Source: Moraxella porci DSM 25326
GTDB taxonomy: Bacteria; Pseudomonadota; Gammaproteobacteria; Pseudomonadales; Moraxellaceae
Assembly (NCBI RefSeq): GCF_002014855.1
Contig: NZ_MUYV01000007.1
Coordinates: forward strand, 1-64,000
Direction of reading: 5' to 3'
DNA length: 64,000 nt
Shown here: positions 18,609 to 28,491 of the stretch, in pieces
How the letters are laid out: each line of letters opens with the position of its first letter
How positions within the stretch are numbered: the stretch's first letter is position 1
The notes under the pieces: generated by a model
The model's database searches: none
Told to the model about the DNA's origin: nothing
Seen by the model: the letters and a program-made list of their open reading frames with translations, nothing else
Made by a program: the position numbers and the translations under genes

Positions 18609-19076
18609 TCAGTCTTGATTGAGATGACTGGGGTCAAGAGTGGGGTGTTTATGCAGTGCTTGTCCAGCACGCCAACCGTCTTCATCACCAAAATACAACA
18701 AGCCTTGTGCATCATCTCGATAAAACTTTAGTATCTTGCCATTTGGATCGGTGACGACAAGCGTATCTACCACTTCTTGGCATAGGCGCTTGATTTCATC
18801 TTCGTGATCGCCAAGCATTGGGCGAGTGATGGCGTTCAGTGTCTGGCGCTGCTCATCGGTCAGTATGGGATTTTTTTGGTCACGAGCAAGAATACGTTCG
18901 GCGATTTGTTTGGCATAAGCGACCGAAAAATCTTTGGGGTTAAGAGTTATAAAAAACACGGTAATGCTCTCACTACAAAAATACAGCCAATATTTTACAG
19001 TAAGTCTATCATCATGGCTTGATTCGATGGTATAAAAATTGTTGTACGTCTTACAATTTACCACTTTAAAATCCAT
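18609..19076 (-). CDS. hypothetical protein upstream of nadD
   Basis: A 155-residue protein I do not recognise. The N-terminal third is rich in aromatic and beta-branched residues ([21 protein letters not shown]). The middle is charged and probably helical ([30 protein letters not shown]), and the end has [26 protein letters not shown]. It has no signal peptide. It is the first gene of a probable operon with nadD and rsfS and starts 57 bases from the divergent uvrA gene. Confidence 0.65.
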   Translation of the reverse strand: MDFKVVNCKTYNNFYTIESSHDDRLTVKYWLYFCSESITVFFITLNPKDFSVAYAKQIAERILARDQKNPILTDEQRQTLNAITRPMLGDHEDEIKRLCQEVVDTLVVTDPNGKILKFYRDDAQGLLYFGDEDGWRAGQALHKHPTLDPSHLNQD

Positions 19077-19097
19077 CAACTTTGCCCCATTATGCCT

Positions 19098-19103
19098 TAT
19101 AAT
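19098..19103 (+). promoter_or_regulatory. -10 element of uvrA
   Basis: TATAAT in the short divergent region, 30 bases before the uvrA ATG. No convincing -35 and no LexA-type box (CTG-N10-CAG) was seen. Confidence 0.45.
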
Positions 19104-19133
19104 ATCTATTTAAAATATCAAAAAGGCAAGTCT

Positions 19134-22040
19134 ATGGCACACGACAAAATCAGTATCCGTGGTGCACGCACGCACAATCTCAAAAACATCGATGTCGATA
19201 TCCCCCGTGATAAATTTGTCGTCATCACAGGCTTGTCAGGCTCAGGCAAATCATCGCTTGCCTTTGATACACTGTATGCCGAAGGTCAGCGCCGCTATGT
19301 CGAGAGCTTGTCCGCTTATGCGCGCCAATTTTTGAGCCAAATGGAAAAGCCTGATGTTGATAGCATCGAAGGCCTATCCCCTGCCATCGCCATCGAACAA
19401 AAATCCACCAACCACAACCCACGCTCCACCGTCGGCACGATTACCGAAGTGTATGATTATCTACGCTTGCTATTTGCTCGTGTGGGCGTACCACACTGCC
19501 CTGAGCATGGCGAGCCAATGGTAGCACAGACGGTCAGTGAGATGGTTGATGGCGTGCTCGGCTTGCCTGCTGATACTAAGCTTATGATCCTTGCGCCTGT
19601 GGTGCGTGAACGCAAAGGCGAGCATACGGCACTACTTGAGCAGCTGCCATCTCAGGGCTTTACCAAGGTGCGTATTGATGGCGTGATTTATGATACCGAT
19701 GAATTGCCAAGTCTAGAAAAAAACAAAAAACACAGCATTGAGGTGGTGGTCGATCGCTTCAAGGTGCGTGATGATTTGGGTAATCGTGTGGCAGAGAGTC
19801 TTGAGACAGCACTCAAGCTTGGCAATGACATTGCTATCTTGCACCACATGGATGGTAATCCTAATGGCGATGATGAGCAGATTTTATCCGCCAAGCATTC
19901 TTGTCCAGTCTGCGATCGTGCGGTGAGCGAGCTTGAGCCACGCCTGTTTAGTTTTAACAACCCTGCTGGGGCGTGTCCTGCTTGTGATGGCTTGGGCAAA
20001 CGCCAGTATTTCGCTGCCGAACGCATCGTTACCCATCCTGAAAAGTCGCTCAACCAAGGGGCGATTCATGGCTGGGATAAACGCCATGCGTATTATTTTG
20101 GCATCTTGAGTACGGTGTGTCGTCATTTTGATATTGATATGGATGCACCGTGGCAAACCTTACCCAAAAAACATCAGGACATTATCCTGCATGGTTCTGG
20201 CAAAGAAAAAATCGAGTTTGATTTTGTATTTGAAACAGGCCGAAAAAGCAAAAAAACCGTGCCATTTGAAGGCATTTTGCCATATCTTGAGCGTCGCTAT
20301 GCATCGACGACGAGCAATCTTGTGCGTGATGAGCTTGCCCAATACCTATCCGACACGGCGTGTAATGTCTGCGATGGCGTGCGTCTCAATGATATCGCGC
20401 GTCATGTACAGGTCGATGGCAAAGGCATCGGCGAGATTATTCATCTGCCGATTGGTGAGGCGTGGCAGTATTATGAAAATCTGCATATCGATGGTGCCAA
20501 AGGCGAAGTGGCAGATAAGATTTTTAAAGAAATCCGTGAACGCTTGGGCTTTTTGACCAAAGTTGGGCTTGAATATCTTACTTTGGCTCGCAGTGCCGAG
20601 ACGCTCTCAGGTGGTGAAGCACAGCGTATTCGCTTAGCCAGTCAGATTGGTGCAGGCTTGATGGGTGTGATGTATGTGCTTGATGAGCCGTCGATTGGTC
20701 TGCACCAAAGGGATAATGACCGCTTGCTTTCGACCTTGACCCATTTGCGAGATTTGGGCAATACGGTAGTGGTCGTCGAGCATGACGAAGATGCCATCCG
20801 TCAAGCCGATCACATCATCGACATCGGTGTCGGTGCAGGCGTGCACGGTGGGCGAGTAGTTGCCCAAGGTACGGCCAAGCAAATCGCCGCCGTCAAAGGC
20901 TCATTGACTGGTGAGTATCTATCGGGTAAGCGTCGCATCGAAGTGCCAAGCGTGCGTCATACGCCTGCGACCATCACCGTCGAAACAGGCAAGGGCAAAA
21001 ATAAATCTAGCATCGAAGAGCCGCTGTATATTAGGCTTGATGGCGCAAGTGGTAATAACCTAAAAAATGTCAATCTATCCATCCCAATCGGTGTGATGAC
21101 CTGTATCACAGGTGTGTCAGGCTCAGGCAAATCCACCTTGATTAACCGCACCTTGATGCCGCTGGCAGCCACTGCACTCAATAACGCCACGACACTTGTC
21201 CCCGAAAAATATGACAGCATTACAGGGCTTGAGCATCTGGATAAGATGGTGGATATTGACCAAAGCCCGATCGGTCGCACGCCACGCAGTAACCCTGCGA
21301 CTTATACAGGTGTGTTTACCTTGATTCGTGATTTATTCACTCAGACACCCGAGGCACGAGCTCGTGGCTACAAGGCGGGGCGGTTTAGTTTCAATGTCAA
21401 GGGCGGTCGCTGTGAGTCATGCCAAGGCGACGGCTTGATTAAGGTTGAGATGCACTTTTTGCCAGATATGTATGTGCCGTGTGATGCCTGTCATGGCAAG
21501 CGGTACAACCGAGAGACACTGGAAGTCAAATATAAGGGCAAATCCATCAGTGATGTGCTCGATATGACGGTCGAAGAGGCGATGGTATTCTTTGAGGCGA
21601 TTCCAGTGATTCATCGCAGACTTGAGGCGCTACACGAAGTGGGGCTGGACTATATCCGTCTAGGTCAGTCGGCGACGACGCTATCAGGGGGTGAAGCGCA
21701 GCGTGTCAAGCTTGCCAAAGAGCTTGCCAAGCGAGATACCGGCAAGACCTTGTACATCTTAGATGAGCCGACCACAGGCCTGCATTTTCATGACATTGCC
21801 AAGCTATTGCACATCTTGCATACCTTGCGTGATCGGGGTAATACGGTGGTGGTGATTGAGCATAATTTGGATGTCATCAAGACCGCTGACTGGATTGTGG
21901 ATTTGGGCTACGAAGGTGGTAGCGGTGGTGGTGAAATCGTTGCTACAGGTACGCCAGAGACAGTGGCGATGGATGATAAATCGCATACGGGGCGGTTTTT
22001 GAAGCCGATGCTTGAGACGGATAAATCTTTGGCAAAATAA
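19134..22040 (+). CDS. uvrA: excinuclease ABC subunit A
   Basis: A 968-residue DNA damage sensor of nucleotide excision repair. There are two ABC modules: Walker [20 protein letters not shown] and signature [12 protein letters not shown] in the first, then [10 protein letters not shown] and [12 protein letters not shown] in the second. Zinc-binding cysteines are visible in CPVC/CPACDG and [21 protein letters not shown] at 19134 follows AAGGCAAG and begins the usual [18 protein letters not shown]; an ATG at 19092 would add 14 unsupported residues. It is slightly longer than the E. coli protein (940). Confidence 0.97.
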   Translation: MAHDKISIRGARTHNLKNIDVDIPRDKFVVITGLSGSGKSSLAFDTLYAEGQRRYVESLSAYARQFLSQMEKPDVDSIEGLSPAIAIEQKSTNHNPRSTVGTITEVYDYLRLLFARVGVPHCPEHGEPMVAQTVSEMVDGVLGLPADTKLMILAPVVRERKGEHTALLEQLPSQGFTKVRIDGVIYDTDELPSLEKNKKHSIEVVVDRFKVRDDLGNRVAESLETALKLGNDIAILHHMDGNPNGDDEQILSAKHSCPVCDRAVSELEPRLFSFNNPAGACPACDGLGKRQYFAAERIVTHPEKSLNQGAIHGWDKRHAYYFGILSTVCRHFDIDMDAPWQTLPKKHQDIILHGSGKEKIEFDFVFETGRKSKKTVPFEGILPYLERRYASTTSNLVRDELAQYLSDTACNVCDGVRLNDIARHVQVDGKGIGEIIHLPIGEAWQYYENLHIDGAKGEVADKIFKEIRERLGFLTKVGLEYLTLARSAETLSGGEAQRIRLASQIGAGLMGVMYVLDEPSIGLHQRDNDRLLSTLTHLRDLGNTVVVVEHDEDAIRQADHIIDIGVGAGVHGGRVVAQGTAKQIAAVKGSLTGEYLSGKRRIEVPSVRHTPATITVETGKGKNKSSIEEPLYIRLDGASGNNLKNVNLSIPIGVMTCITGVSGSGKSTLINRTLMPLAATALNNATTLVPEKYDSITGLEHLDKMVDIDQSPIGRTPRSNPATYTGVFTLIRDLFTQTPEARARGYKAGRFSFNVKGGRCESCQGDGLIKVEMHFLPDMYVPCDACHGKRYNRETLEVKYKGKSISDVLDMTVEEAMVFFEAIPVIHRRLEALHEVGLDYIRLGQSATTLSGGEAQRVKLAKELAKRDTGKTLYILDEPTTGLHFHDIAKLLHILHTLRDRGNTVVVIEHNLDVIKTADWIVDLGYEGGSGGGEIVATGTPETVAMDDKSHTGRFLKPMLETDKSLAK

Positions 22041-22160
22041 TTTGTAAATTTGCCAAAAACCCCTAGCAATTTTACTTCAAATTTCGTAAAGTAAGCACTA
22101 AAAATTGATGCGATATTTCGGCTGATTTTTATCGTTTTTAACAACAAAAAAGGAAATCTT

Positions 22161-22904
22161 ATGAGCGTAAATAAGGTCATTCTTGTGGGTAACTTAGGTA
22201 ACGACCCAGAAGTGAAGCAATTTGAAAATGGCGGCATGATCGCCAATGTCTCGATCGCTACCAGTGAGCGCTGGACCGATCGCAACACTGGTGAGCGCAA
22301 GGAACACACCGAGTGGCACCGTGTGGTGTTTAATAATAAACTGGCTGAGATCGCTCAGCAGTATCTGCGCAAAGGCTCGCAGGTCTATGTCGAAGGTAGC
22401 CTGCGCACCCGTAAATGGACGGATCCACAGACAGGACAAGACCGTTATAGCACCGAGATTCGCGCTGACAGTATGCAGATGCTTGGCAATCGTGGTGGCA
22501 ATGATAACGGTGGTTATCAAGGCAATCAAGGTGGCAATGGTAACTACAACCAAGGCGGTTATCAAAATACCCGTAATCAAGGTGGATACGATGGTCGTCA
22601 ACAAAACCAAGCACCACAAAATCGCAACTACGGCAATCCAAATCAGGGCGGCAATCAGTTTGGTGGTCAGCAGCCGTATGCGCAGGGCGGTCAGCAGTCA
22701 TATCCAAGCCAGTCAGCGCCAAGTCATCATAATGAGTACAATCAAGACTACGCACCACAAGCGCAAGGCAACCCGATGGCACAGAATAACTCATTCCAGC
22801 AGCCTGCTGTCAGCGCGCCTAAGCCGAATACGCCAGCACCTGCCGCGAATAAAAATGTCATCAATCCAGCCGTCGGTGTGACGGATGATGACATGCCATT
22901 CTAA
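22161..22904 (+). CDS. ssb: single-stranded DNA-binding protein
   Basis: A 247-residue SSB. Residues 1-110 are the OB fold ([46 protein letters not shown]). A long linker of Gly, Gln and Asn follows, and the acidic tip DDDMPF recruits partner proteins. The linker (about 130 residues) is longer than in E. coli SSB. AAAGGAAA precedes the ATG. It lies next to uvrA, as in many gammaproteobacteria, but in the same direction here. Confidence 0.97.
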   Translation: MSVNKVILVGNLGNDPEVKQFENGGMIANVSIATSERWTDRNTGERKEHTEWHRVVFNNKLAEIAQQYLRKGSQVYVEGSLRTRKWTDPQTGQDRYSTEIRADSMQMLGNRGGNDNGGYQGNQGGNGNYNQGGYQNTRNQGGYDGRQQNQAPQNRNYGNPNQGGNQFGGQQPYAQGGQQSYPSQSAPSHHNEYNQDYAPQAQGNPMAQNNSFQQPAVSAPKPNTPAPAANKNVINPAVGVTDDDMPF

Positions 22905-22931
22905 GTATGATTTTAAGATCAGATCTTATCC

Positions 22932-22960
22932 AAAAGCCCTAACATTAGGGCTTTTGTTTT
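22932..22960 (+). terminator. ssb terminator
   Basis: AAAAGCCCTAA/TTAGGGCTTTT inverted repeat followed by GTTTT. Confidence 0.8.
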
Positions 22961-22989
22961 GGATGGGTGGGTGTGATGGCGGTTGTGCA

Positions 22990-24141
22990 TCACACAAAGG
23001 CGTGCGGTACAAAAAGACTGGTGTCCTTGGTAATCAGCGTACTGTCTTCACGCACGCCAATCCCTGCAGGGCTATGACCAATCACCCAGCTACCGATGAC
23101 CGTATAGACGGCTTGACCCTGATGATTGGTGAACTTTGGCAGCGGTTTAAGTGCTTGATAAACATAACCTTCTTGCCCATAGATGCCATCGGTTGCGATG
23201 TGCATATCGCCTTGATGCAGGCTGATGTTCGCCCCTTCTCGAGAGAAAAACGGCTTTTTGACCACATCAGATGCGATTGCAGATGCGTTTAGGCTTGCTG
23301 GTAGTAGGTTCGGGTGATTTGGGAATAGCTCCCATAGCACAGCAAGCAATGCTTTGTTACTCATCAACAGCTTATAGGCAGGCTCGATAAACTGCGTGCC
23401 ACTATGCTCGATATGACTGCCAAACGCTTCGGACAGTAGCCACTCCCATGGATACAGCTTGAATAGATGGCTGATGGCATGGTCTTTTAGATCCGTAAAT
23501 CGCCCGTCGGTCGCACGATGACCAATCGCACCGATATCGATATAATCGGTGGCAAGTCCTGCTTGGATAGCGGCATCTTGTAGGTAGCGAGTGGTGGTGT
23601 AGTCTTCGACGCTGGCAGAGACTGCGGTAAAATACAGCTTATCTTGGCCAATCACAGGCTTCATCGCCCCAAACTCTACCAATAATCGCTCATGAATGCT
23701 ATTAAACTGGTCGGCACCACTCAGCTCACCACCTTGAGCCTGTAGCCAATACCACTGGGCGACACTGGCTTCAAACAGGGATGTCGGTGTATCAGCATTG
23801 TATTCATACAGCTTAGGCTCAGTTGTGCCATCAAAGCACAAATCAAAGCGACCGTACAGACTTGGCTCACGGTTTTTGAAGCTTTGTTCAATCAGTCGTG
23901 CAGCAGTATCTGACAGCCCAAGCCGTGCATAATCGCCTGTTTTGACGACATGGGCGACGGCTTGTAGATACATCTGGTGCAGTGCTTCGGTGGCAGTTTC
24001 GATGATATCGATTTGGCGTTCATCAAACACATAGCACGCATCTTCTTGCCAATAATTACCATCGATACTGTGATAATCAAAGCCAATGCGAGCCATCTCA
24101 CCTTGCCAATCAGGGCGTGGCGCGACCTTGATGCGTCTCAC
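22990..24141 (-). CDS. glutathionylspermidine synthase-family ATP-grasp protein (YgiC-like)
   Basis: A 383-residue protein of the GSP_synth family, with MRRIKVAPRPDWQ at the start, LYEYNADTPTSLFEASVAQ in the middle and VKKPFFSREGANISLHQG near the end. Members such as YgiC/YjfC are ATP-grasp ligases whose substrates are unclear; they lack the amidase half of the E. coli Gsp enzyme, as does this one. Its ATG overlaps the stop of the upstream lipoprotein (ATGA), matching the ygiB-ygiC type pairing. True glutathionylspermidine synthesis is not implied. Confidence 0.8.
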   Translation of the reverse strand: MRRIKVAPRPDWQGEMARIGFDYHSIDGNYWQEDACYVFDERQIDIIETATEALHQMYLQAVAHVVKTGDYARLGLSDTAARLIEQSFKNREPSLYGRFDLCFDGTTEPKLYEYNADTPTSLFEASVAQWYWLQAQGGELSGADQFNSIHERLLVEFGAMKPVIGQDKLYFTAVSASVEDYTTTRYLQDAAIQAGLATDYIDIGAIGHRATDGRFTDLKDHAISHLFKLYPWEWLLSEAFGSHIEHSGTQFIEPAYKLLMSNKALLAVLWELFPNHPNLLPASLNASAIASDVVKKPFFSREGANISLHQGDMHIATDGIYGQEGYVYQALKPLPKFTNHQGQAVYTVIGSWVIGHSPAGIGVREDSTLITKDTSLFVPHAFV

Positions 24142-24689
24142 GATGCAGCGCTCGTGCTACCGCCAGTTGCCCCAAAGCCTTGGCGAGTCGTGCCAGTCTT
24201 ATTATCTGCTGTCGCCTGTGCCAGTGATTGGCGGTTTTGGTTGGCGGCTTGTTGCTGGGTGTTTTGGACAGGCTGCTGAGTGGTGGTTGGCGTTTGGGCG
24301 GTTTGTGAAGCAGCGGCTGTCTGTGCTTTGCCTGCACCGGCAGCTTTACTTGCGATATAACCAGCGGCAGCACCGGCAGCGGCAGCACCCAGCATAGTAC
24401 CGACACCGCTACCATTTTCAGCGGTGGCTTCGGTGCCTTGTTCGGCGGCAGCTTGCTCAGCCTGTGCTTGTGCTTCAAGCTCGGCAGCTTGGGCTTGTAG
24501 GGCGGCGGCTTGTTCTTGCAAGGCTTGTGCTTCAGCACTGGTGTACTGCTGTGTCTGCTCTTGCGGTGCGGGTGCGGTTGTTTGCGGTGCTTCGGCAGGC
24601 GAGCAGGCAGTCAGTCCTAGACCTGTTGCACCGAGCAGTACTAGTGAGATTTGGCGAGATGCTTTTGAAGGTTTTGTCAATTGAGTCAT
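24138..24689 (-). CDS. YgiB/UPF0323-like lipoprotein
   Basis: A 183-residue lipoprotein with lipobox GLTAC (Cys at about 29). A predicted coiled-coil rich in Ala, Gln and Glu follows (residues 50-90), then a Gly/Ala segment (AAAAGAAAGYIASKAAGAG), a Gln/Thr/Asn-rich stretch and a C-terminal RQGFGATGGSTS. The GFG-xx-GG end is shared with YgiB/UPF0323 proteins. ATG at 24689 has GGA upstream; the frame continues through an unlikely TTG. It is translationally coupled to the GSP-synthetase-like gene. Cell-envelope location is inferred from the lipobox. Confidence 0.7.
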   Translation of the reverse strand: MTQLTKPSKASRQISLVLLGATGLGLTACSPAEAPQTTAPAPQEQTQQYTSAEAQALQEQAAALQAQAAELEAQAQAEQAAAEQGTEATAENGSGVGTMLGAAAAGAAAGYIASKAAGAGKAQTAAASQTAQTPTTTQQPVQNTQQQAANQNRQSLAQATADNKTGTTRQGFGATGGSTSAAS

Positions 24690-24835
24690 CAATGTATCCA
24701 GTTTGGTAATGAATTTACAACGATTATCCTATCATTATGCAGTCAAATCACCGATTTTACAAGGGATGGCAGACGGATTGTTGATGAAAATTGTCCAGAT
24801 AGCTTGCCAAATTTTGTATAGAGTGGGGCGAATTG

Positions 24836-24844
24836 TGCTATAAT
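24836..24844 (+). promoter_or_regulatory. extended -10 upstream of ccmC
   Basis: TGCTATAAT with TTGTAT 19 bases upstream of the hexamer. It lies about 95 bases before the ccmC ATG. Confidence 0.55.
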
Positions 24845-24939
24845 AATTAAGATTTGCCACCGATTTTGGCAAAGTGATTCGCGTGATTTTCCTTCAAAAC
24901 TTTTTGCAACTTATAGAAGCCTTTGAGCTAGGTAGAAAA

Positions 24940-25737
24940 ATGCCAAAAAATAGCCAAGCCACCAATAGCACGAGCCAAGCCAGTTTTTTTGGACGACTTT
25001 GGCAAGGATTTTTGACCACTGTCGGCACCGAGCGATTTTTTCAGATTTTCTCACCTTGGGTAAAATATCTTGCCGCCATCGCAGCGATTTTGCTTGGTGT
25101 TGGCACGGTGTGGGGCTTGGGTTTTGCACCGCCTGATTATTTGCAGGGTAACAGCTATCGCATCATCTTTATCCATGTGCCAGCGGCGAGCCTTGCGATG
25201 AGTATTTATTTTGCGATGAGTGTGCTTGGGGTGATTTTTTTGGTATGGAAAATCAAAACCGCCAACATCGTCGCCCAAGCCATTGCACCGATTGGCTTTA
25301 TCTTTTGTGTGCTGAGTCTTTTGACAGGGTCAATTTGGGCAAAGCCGACTTGGGGGACTTACTGGGTGTGGGATGCGCGCTTGACATCGATGCTGATTTT
25401 GGCGTTCTTGTACGCAGGGGTGATGGCATTGTTTGCAGCATTTGAGCATAGTAGCAACCGTGGTAAGGCGGCGGCGATTTTGTCCATTGTCGGTGCGGTG
25501 AATTTGCCCATCATCAAATATTCGGTGGAATGGTGGAACACACTGCACCAAGGGGCGACTTTTACGGTGACCAACGCACCCAAGATGAGTGCATCGATGT
25601 GGGTGCCACTACTGATTATGATGCTTGGGATGTATTTTTTGGTGGCGGCATTGGCGATTTATCGCACCAATTCTTTGATTTTAAGCCGTGAAGCCAACAA
25701 AGCATGGGTAACTCGATTGGTTAATTCGGATAAATAG
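24940..25737 (+). CDS. ccmC: heme exporter permease CcmC
   Basis: A 265-residue inner-membrane protein with six predicted helices. The tryptophan-rich heme-handling motif WGTYWVWDARLTSM is present, flanked by conserved histidines (IFIHVPAA, FEHSS, EWWNTLHQG). CcmC loads heme onto CcmE for cytochrome c maturation. ATG at 24940 follows AGGTAG; the open frame from 24874 is probably not used. ccmD follows after 8 bases and then ccmE. Confidence 0.93.
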   Translation: MPKNSQATNSTSQASFFGRLWQGFLTTVGTERFFQIFSPWVKYLAAIAAILLGVGTVWGLGFAPPDYLQGNSYRIIFIHVPAASLAMSIYFAMSVLGVIFLVWKIKTANIVAQAIAPIGFIFCVLSLLTGSIWAKPTWGTYWVWDARLTSMLILAFLYAGVMALFAAFEHSSNRGKAAAILSIVGAVNLPIIKYSVEWWNTLHQGATFTVTNAPKMSASMWVPLLIMMLGMYFLVAALAIYRTNSLILSREANKAWVTRLVNSDK

Positions 25738-25745
25738 GGCGAGCG

Positions 25746-25949
25746 ATGACACCGTATTTTAAGACTTTTGGTGATTTTTTGGCGATGGGTGGGCATGGCT
25801 TTTATGTATGGCTGTGCTATGCGATGACTTTTTTGGCAGTCATTGGCTTGATTATTTATGCCAAAAATGAACGCAAACAGACGCTAGATAAACTTGGCAG
25901 ACAGCAAGCACAATCTCGCCTAACCAATAAACAACGCAAACAATCTTAA
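25746..25949 (+). CDS. ccmD: heme exporter protein CcmD
   Basis: A 67-residue single-helix membrane protein (FYVWLCYAMTFLAVIGLIIY) with a basic cytoplasmic tail, the usual CcmD form. It helps release holo-CcmE from CcmC. Tight spacing between ccmC and ccmE supports the call despite weak sequence signal. Confidence 0.88.
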   Translation: MTPYFKTFGDFLAMGGHGFYVWLCYAMTFLAVIGLIIYAKNERKQTLDKLGRQQAQSRLTNKQRKQS

Positions 25950-25980
25950 TTGATGAATTATTAATGATAAGGGTGACATC

Positions 25981-26502
25981 ATGAATGCAGTCAGACAAAA
26001 AAAGCTGATGTGGGTCATTGCCGTGCTACTCGGTGCGGTGGTGGCGGTGAGTTTGATTTTGTATGCCATCCGCAATCAGACCGATTATTATTTTGACCCG
26101 ACAGCCATCGCTGCAGGTCAAGCACCTGAAGCCAAGCGTATCCGTGCTGGCGGCATGGTCGTGGCAGGTAGTGTCAAGCGTGATCCCGCTGATCAGCTCA
26201 ATGTGCAGTTTGAGATCACCGACTTTAAATCGACCGTGCCTGTCAGCTATCGTGGCGTATTGCCTGATCTATTTGCCGAAAACTCTGGCGTCGTGGCAAC
26301 GGGTGAACTACAAAACGGCACCTTTGTCGCCAGCGAAGTACTTGCCAAGCACGACGAAAACTATATGCCACCTGAAGTCGCCAAGTCACTCAAGACCGAG
26401 CACGCCGCTCGTGGCACGGATGTCAATAATGGGCAGTTTGTCCCTGCGACATCGATGAGTGAGATCGATGAGCGTAATGCCAAAGAAGCTGAACAAAAGT
26501 AA
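25981..26502 (+). CDS. ccmE: cytochrome c-type biogenesis heme chaperone CcmE
   Basis: A 173-residue periplasmic, membrane-anchored OB-fold protein that carries heme covalently. The N-terminal helix ([22 protein letters not shown]) is followed by [11 protein letters not shown] and by the heme-binding [13 protein letters not shown] with His124. The C-terminal tail is polar. A terminator follows and ccmF does not, so ccmCDE stand as a separate unit here. Confidence 0.94.
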   Translation: MNAVRQKKLMWVIAVLLGAVVAVSLILYAIRNQTDYYFDPTAIAAGQAPEAKRIRAGGMVVAGSVKRDPADQLNVQFEITDFKSTVPVSYRGVLPDLFAENSGVVATGELQNGTFVASEVLAKHDENYMPPEVAKSLKTEHAARGTDVNNGQFVPATSMSEIDERNAKEAEQK

Positions 26503-26517
26503 ATGGCTAAAACCGAT

Positions 26518-26548
26518 AAAAGCGTATCGATGGATACGCTTTTATTTT
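26518..26548 (+). terminator. ccmE terminator
   Basis: AAAAGCGTATC/GATACGCTTTT with a GATG loop and a following T-rich run. Confidence 0.85.
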
Positions 26549-26562
26549 AAAGGAAGTTTATT

Positions 26563-26757
26563 ATGGTGATATTGATGGCACTAATGGCGCTCATTGCTTT
26601 GGTGTTTGCAGGGTTTAGCATTAAGTTGTGCTATGAGCTAGTCAAAGCACAAAGATGGTTTGGTGCAGCACTTATGGCGATTTTTGGTGTGTTGGGTTTG
26701 GGTGCCGTGGCTTATTGTGCGCTCGTCATTTGGGCGGTTTTTCATATCTCTGTTTAA
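26563..26757 (+). CDS. small two-helix membrane protein
   Basis: A 64-residue, almost wholly hydrophobic protein with two predicted helices separated by CYELVKAQRWFG. It has a good ribosome site (AAAGGAAG) and lies right after the ccmE terminator. I do not recognise the family. It ends four bases from the convergent neighbouring gene. Confidence 0.55.
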   Translation: MVILMALMALIALVFAGFSIKLCYELVKAQRWFGAALMAIFGVLGLGAVAYCALVIWAVFHISV

Positions 26758-26760
26758 AGT

Positions 26761-27063
26761 TCAATGACTTATGATAAATCGAATTAAGTTAAAAACAAAC
26801 AACAGCGTCATAAACCCCAGACTACCAAGATAAATCCATTTGCTTTGTCTAAAAATCTGTCTGGGCAATTCATCATTTTGTAGATTGGCAACCAACAAAT
26901 ACACAAGATTTAATCCCACAAAAACCATCACATTTAGCTGAAACATCCATAATATTGTGCTAAATAAACCTTGCTTGGGTAATTGCAGTATCAGTGATAC
27001 AGGGATAAAGATAATATGTAAAAATAATAAAATTCTCTTTGCCAAAGCCAGCGTCGCCATCAT
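26761..27063 (-). CDS. small membrane protein, paralogue of its upstream neighbour
   Basis: A 100-residue protein with three predicted membrane helices. Motifs LAKRILLFLHIIFIPVSL and LPRQIFRQSKWIYLGSLG are shared with the upstream gene, so the pair arose by tandem duplication. Its ATG overlaps the neighbour's stop codon as ATGA, and GGGGGA lies in front. The region is AT-rich. Function unknown. Confidence 0.65.
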   Translation of the reverse strand: MMATLALAKRILLFLHIIFIPVSLILQLPKQGLFSTILWMFQLNVMVFVGLNLVYLLVANLQNDELPRQIFRQSKWIYLGSLGFMTLLFVFNLIRFIISH

Positions 27064-27422
27064 ATCCCCCACACATCCGCACAATCAAGATAAAAAAATC
27101 TCAGCAAACCCAGCAGATAAATGGCGATATGGATGCCAAAGCTGAAGCCGTATATTCGTTTTGATTGTGATAATAGTAATTTGGGCAAGCGTTGGTGATG
27201 CGTCCAAAGTACAAATAAATATAATAAATTCAATAAGATGTATATTATATTAATCAGAATAAAGTTAATGGTTGGTCTGGCATAAAACCCATTTTCAAGC
27301 ATGTATAAGCAGTCTTGGTAGTGAGAATTTAAGCCAATACCAAACTGACCGACCAAGAAGAGTGGTAAAAATGGAATGTGTAGCAGCACCAAAACTTTTT
27401 TGGCGAAAGAAACTTGGCTCAT
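27060..27422 (-). CDS. small membrane protein, first of a tandem paralogous pair
   Basis: A 120-residue protein of predicted membrane helices. It shares with the downstream gene FAKKVLVLLHIPFLPLFL (against LAKRILLFLHIIFIPVSL) and LPKLLLSQSKRIYGFSFG (against LPRQIFRQSKWIYLGSLG). The middle is divergent. It lies directly behind the metNIQ terminator, AT-rich compared with the surroundings. I do not recognise the family. Confidence 0.65.
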   Translation of the reverse strand: MSQVSFAKKVLVLLHIPFLPLFLVGQFGIGLNSHYQDCLYMLENGFYARPTINFILINIIYILLNLLYLFVLWTHHQRLPKLLLSQSKRIYGFSFGIHIAIYLLGLLRFFYLDCADVWGI

Positions 27423-27440
27423 ATCTATGATTGAAATAAC

Positions 27441-27473
27441 AAAATCCCCATCACCGAGCGATGATAGGGATTG
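27441..27473 (-). terminator. metNIQ operon terminator
   Basis: On the minus strand ATCCCTATCA pairs with TGATGGGGAT (one G-U pair) around an 8-base loop and is followed by TTTG. Confidence 0.65.
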
Positions 27474-27488
27474 TTAAGTTCGGTGAGA

Positions 27489-28337
27489 TTACCAACCTTT
27501 GACCACGCCGTCTTTAAATTGCTTTTTGGCTTCGGCTTCGACTTCATCAGTTTGATAGGCTTTGACGAAGTTTTGGATGGCTGCAGAGTCTTTATTGTCG
27601 GTGCGAGCGACGATGATGTTCACATATGGTGATTCTTTGTCTTCGACAAATACACCATTTTCGCTGGCAGTTAGGCCGACTTGACCAGCATAGTTGTTAT
27701 TTACCACAGCGATATCCACATCATCCATGGCGCGAGCTGCCACAGAGGTATCCACTTCTTTGATCACCAGATTTTTTGGATTTTCGATGATGTCAATGGT
27801 GGTTGAGAATAGGTTATTGTGGTCTTTTAGTTTGATCAGACCTTGTTTTTCAAGCAAAATCAGCGCACGAGCTAGGTTCGATGGATCGTTTGGCACAGCG
27901 ATGATGGCACCGTCTTTTAGCTCAGAGAGGTTTTTGATTTTGGTTGAGTAGCCTGCCAGTGGATAGACAAAAGTATTGCCAACGATGGCTAGGTTGTCCA
28001 GACCTTTTTCTTGGCTGTCTTTATCCAAATATGGCTTATGCTGCATGGCATTAGCGTCCAGCTCGCCTTTAGAGACGGCAGTATTTGGCAGCGCATAATC
28101 GTTAAATTCAACCAATTCAACGGTCAAATTGTACTTATCTTTTGCCACTTGGCTGGCCACTTCGGCGACAGCTTGCTCAGGGCCTGCCATCACACCAACT
28201 TTGATGGTTTCGGCAGCAGGTGCATCACCAACAGGGGCGGCAGTTTGTTGTGCTGCTTTGTCTTGGTTGCAGCCAGCTAGGGCGATGCCTGATGCGATGG
28301 CGCACACGCCAAAAAATTTGCTCAAATTAAAAGTCAT
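27489..28337 (-). CDS. metQ: D/L-methionine-binding lipoprotein
   Basis: A 282-residue NlpA-family lipoprotein, the binding component of the methionine ABC importer. Lipobox IALAGC is followed by IKVGVMAGPEQAVAEVASQ, FNDYALPNTAVSKGELDANAMQHKPYL (split here only by memory of the family: the FxDYxxPN and DANxFQH motifs) and the C-terminal KQFKDGVVKGW. ATG at 28337 gives a proper signal peptide; an upstream TTG is not needed. It lies 154 bases after metI in the same operon. Confidence 0.94.
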   Translation of the reverse strand: MTFNLSKFFGVCAIASGIALAGCNQDKAAQQTAAPVGDAPAAETIKVGVMAGPEQAVAEVASQVAKDKYNLTVELVEFNDYALPNTAVSKGELDANAMQHKPYLDKDSQEKGLDNLAIVGNTFVYPLAGYSTKIKNLSELKDGAIIAVPNDPSNLARALILLEKQGLIKLKDHNNLFSTTIDIIENPKNLVIKEVDTSVAARAMDDVDIAVVNNNYAGQVGLTASENGVFVEDKESPYVNIIVARTDNKDSAAIQNFVKAYQTDEVEAEAKKQFKDGVVKGW

Positions 28338-28491
28338 AATCAATTCCAAAAATAGATCAGATCAGATGGGATAATAAAAAATTGCTAAATAGCAACAATT
28401 GTCATATTAAAGCAAAAAAAGCCATCCAATGCAAGCATCAAGCGGCATCAGATGACCAAATTTCTCGATAAATCTTATAAAACTCAACCAA

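Noticed and set aside
22194..22881. Long open frames in other phases over ssb
   Set aside because: They arise from the Gly/Gln/Asn-rich linker codons; the SSB frame has all family motifs.
24424..24709. Long plus-strand open frames opposite the YgiB-like lipoprotein
   Set aside because: Ala/Cys-rich shadows of the low-complexity Ala/Gln coding strand.
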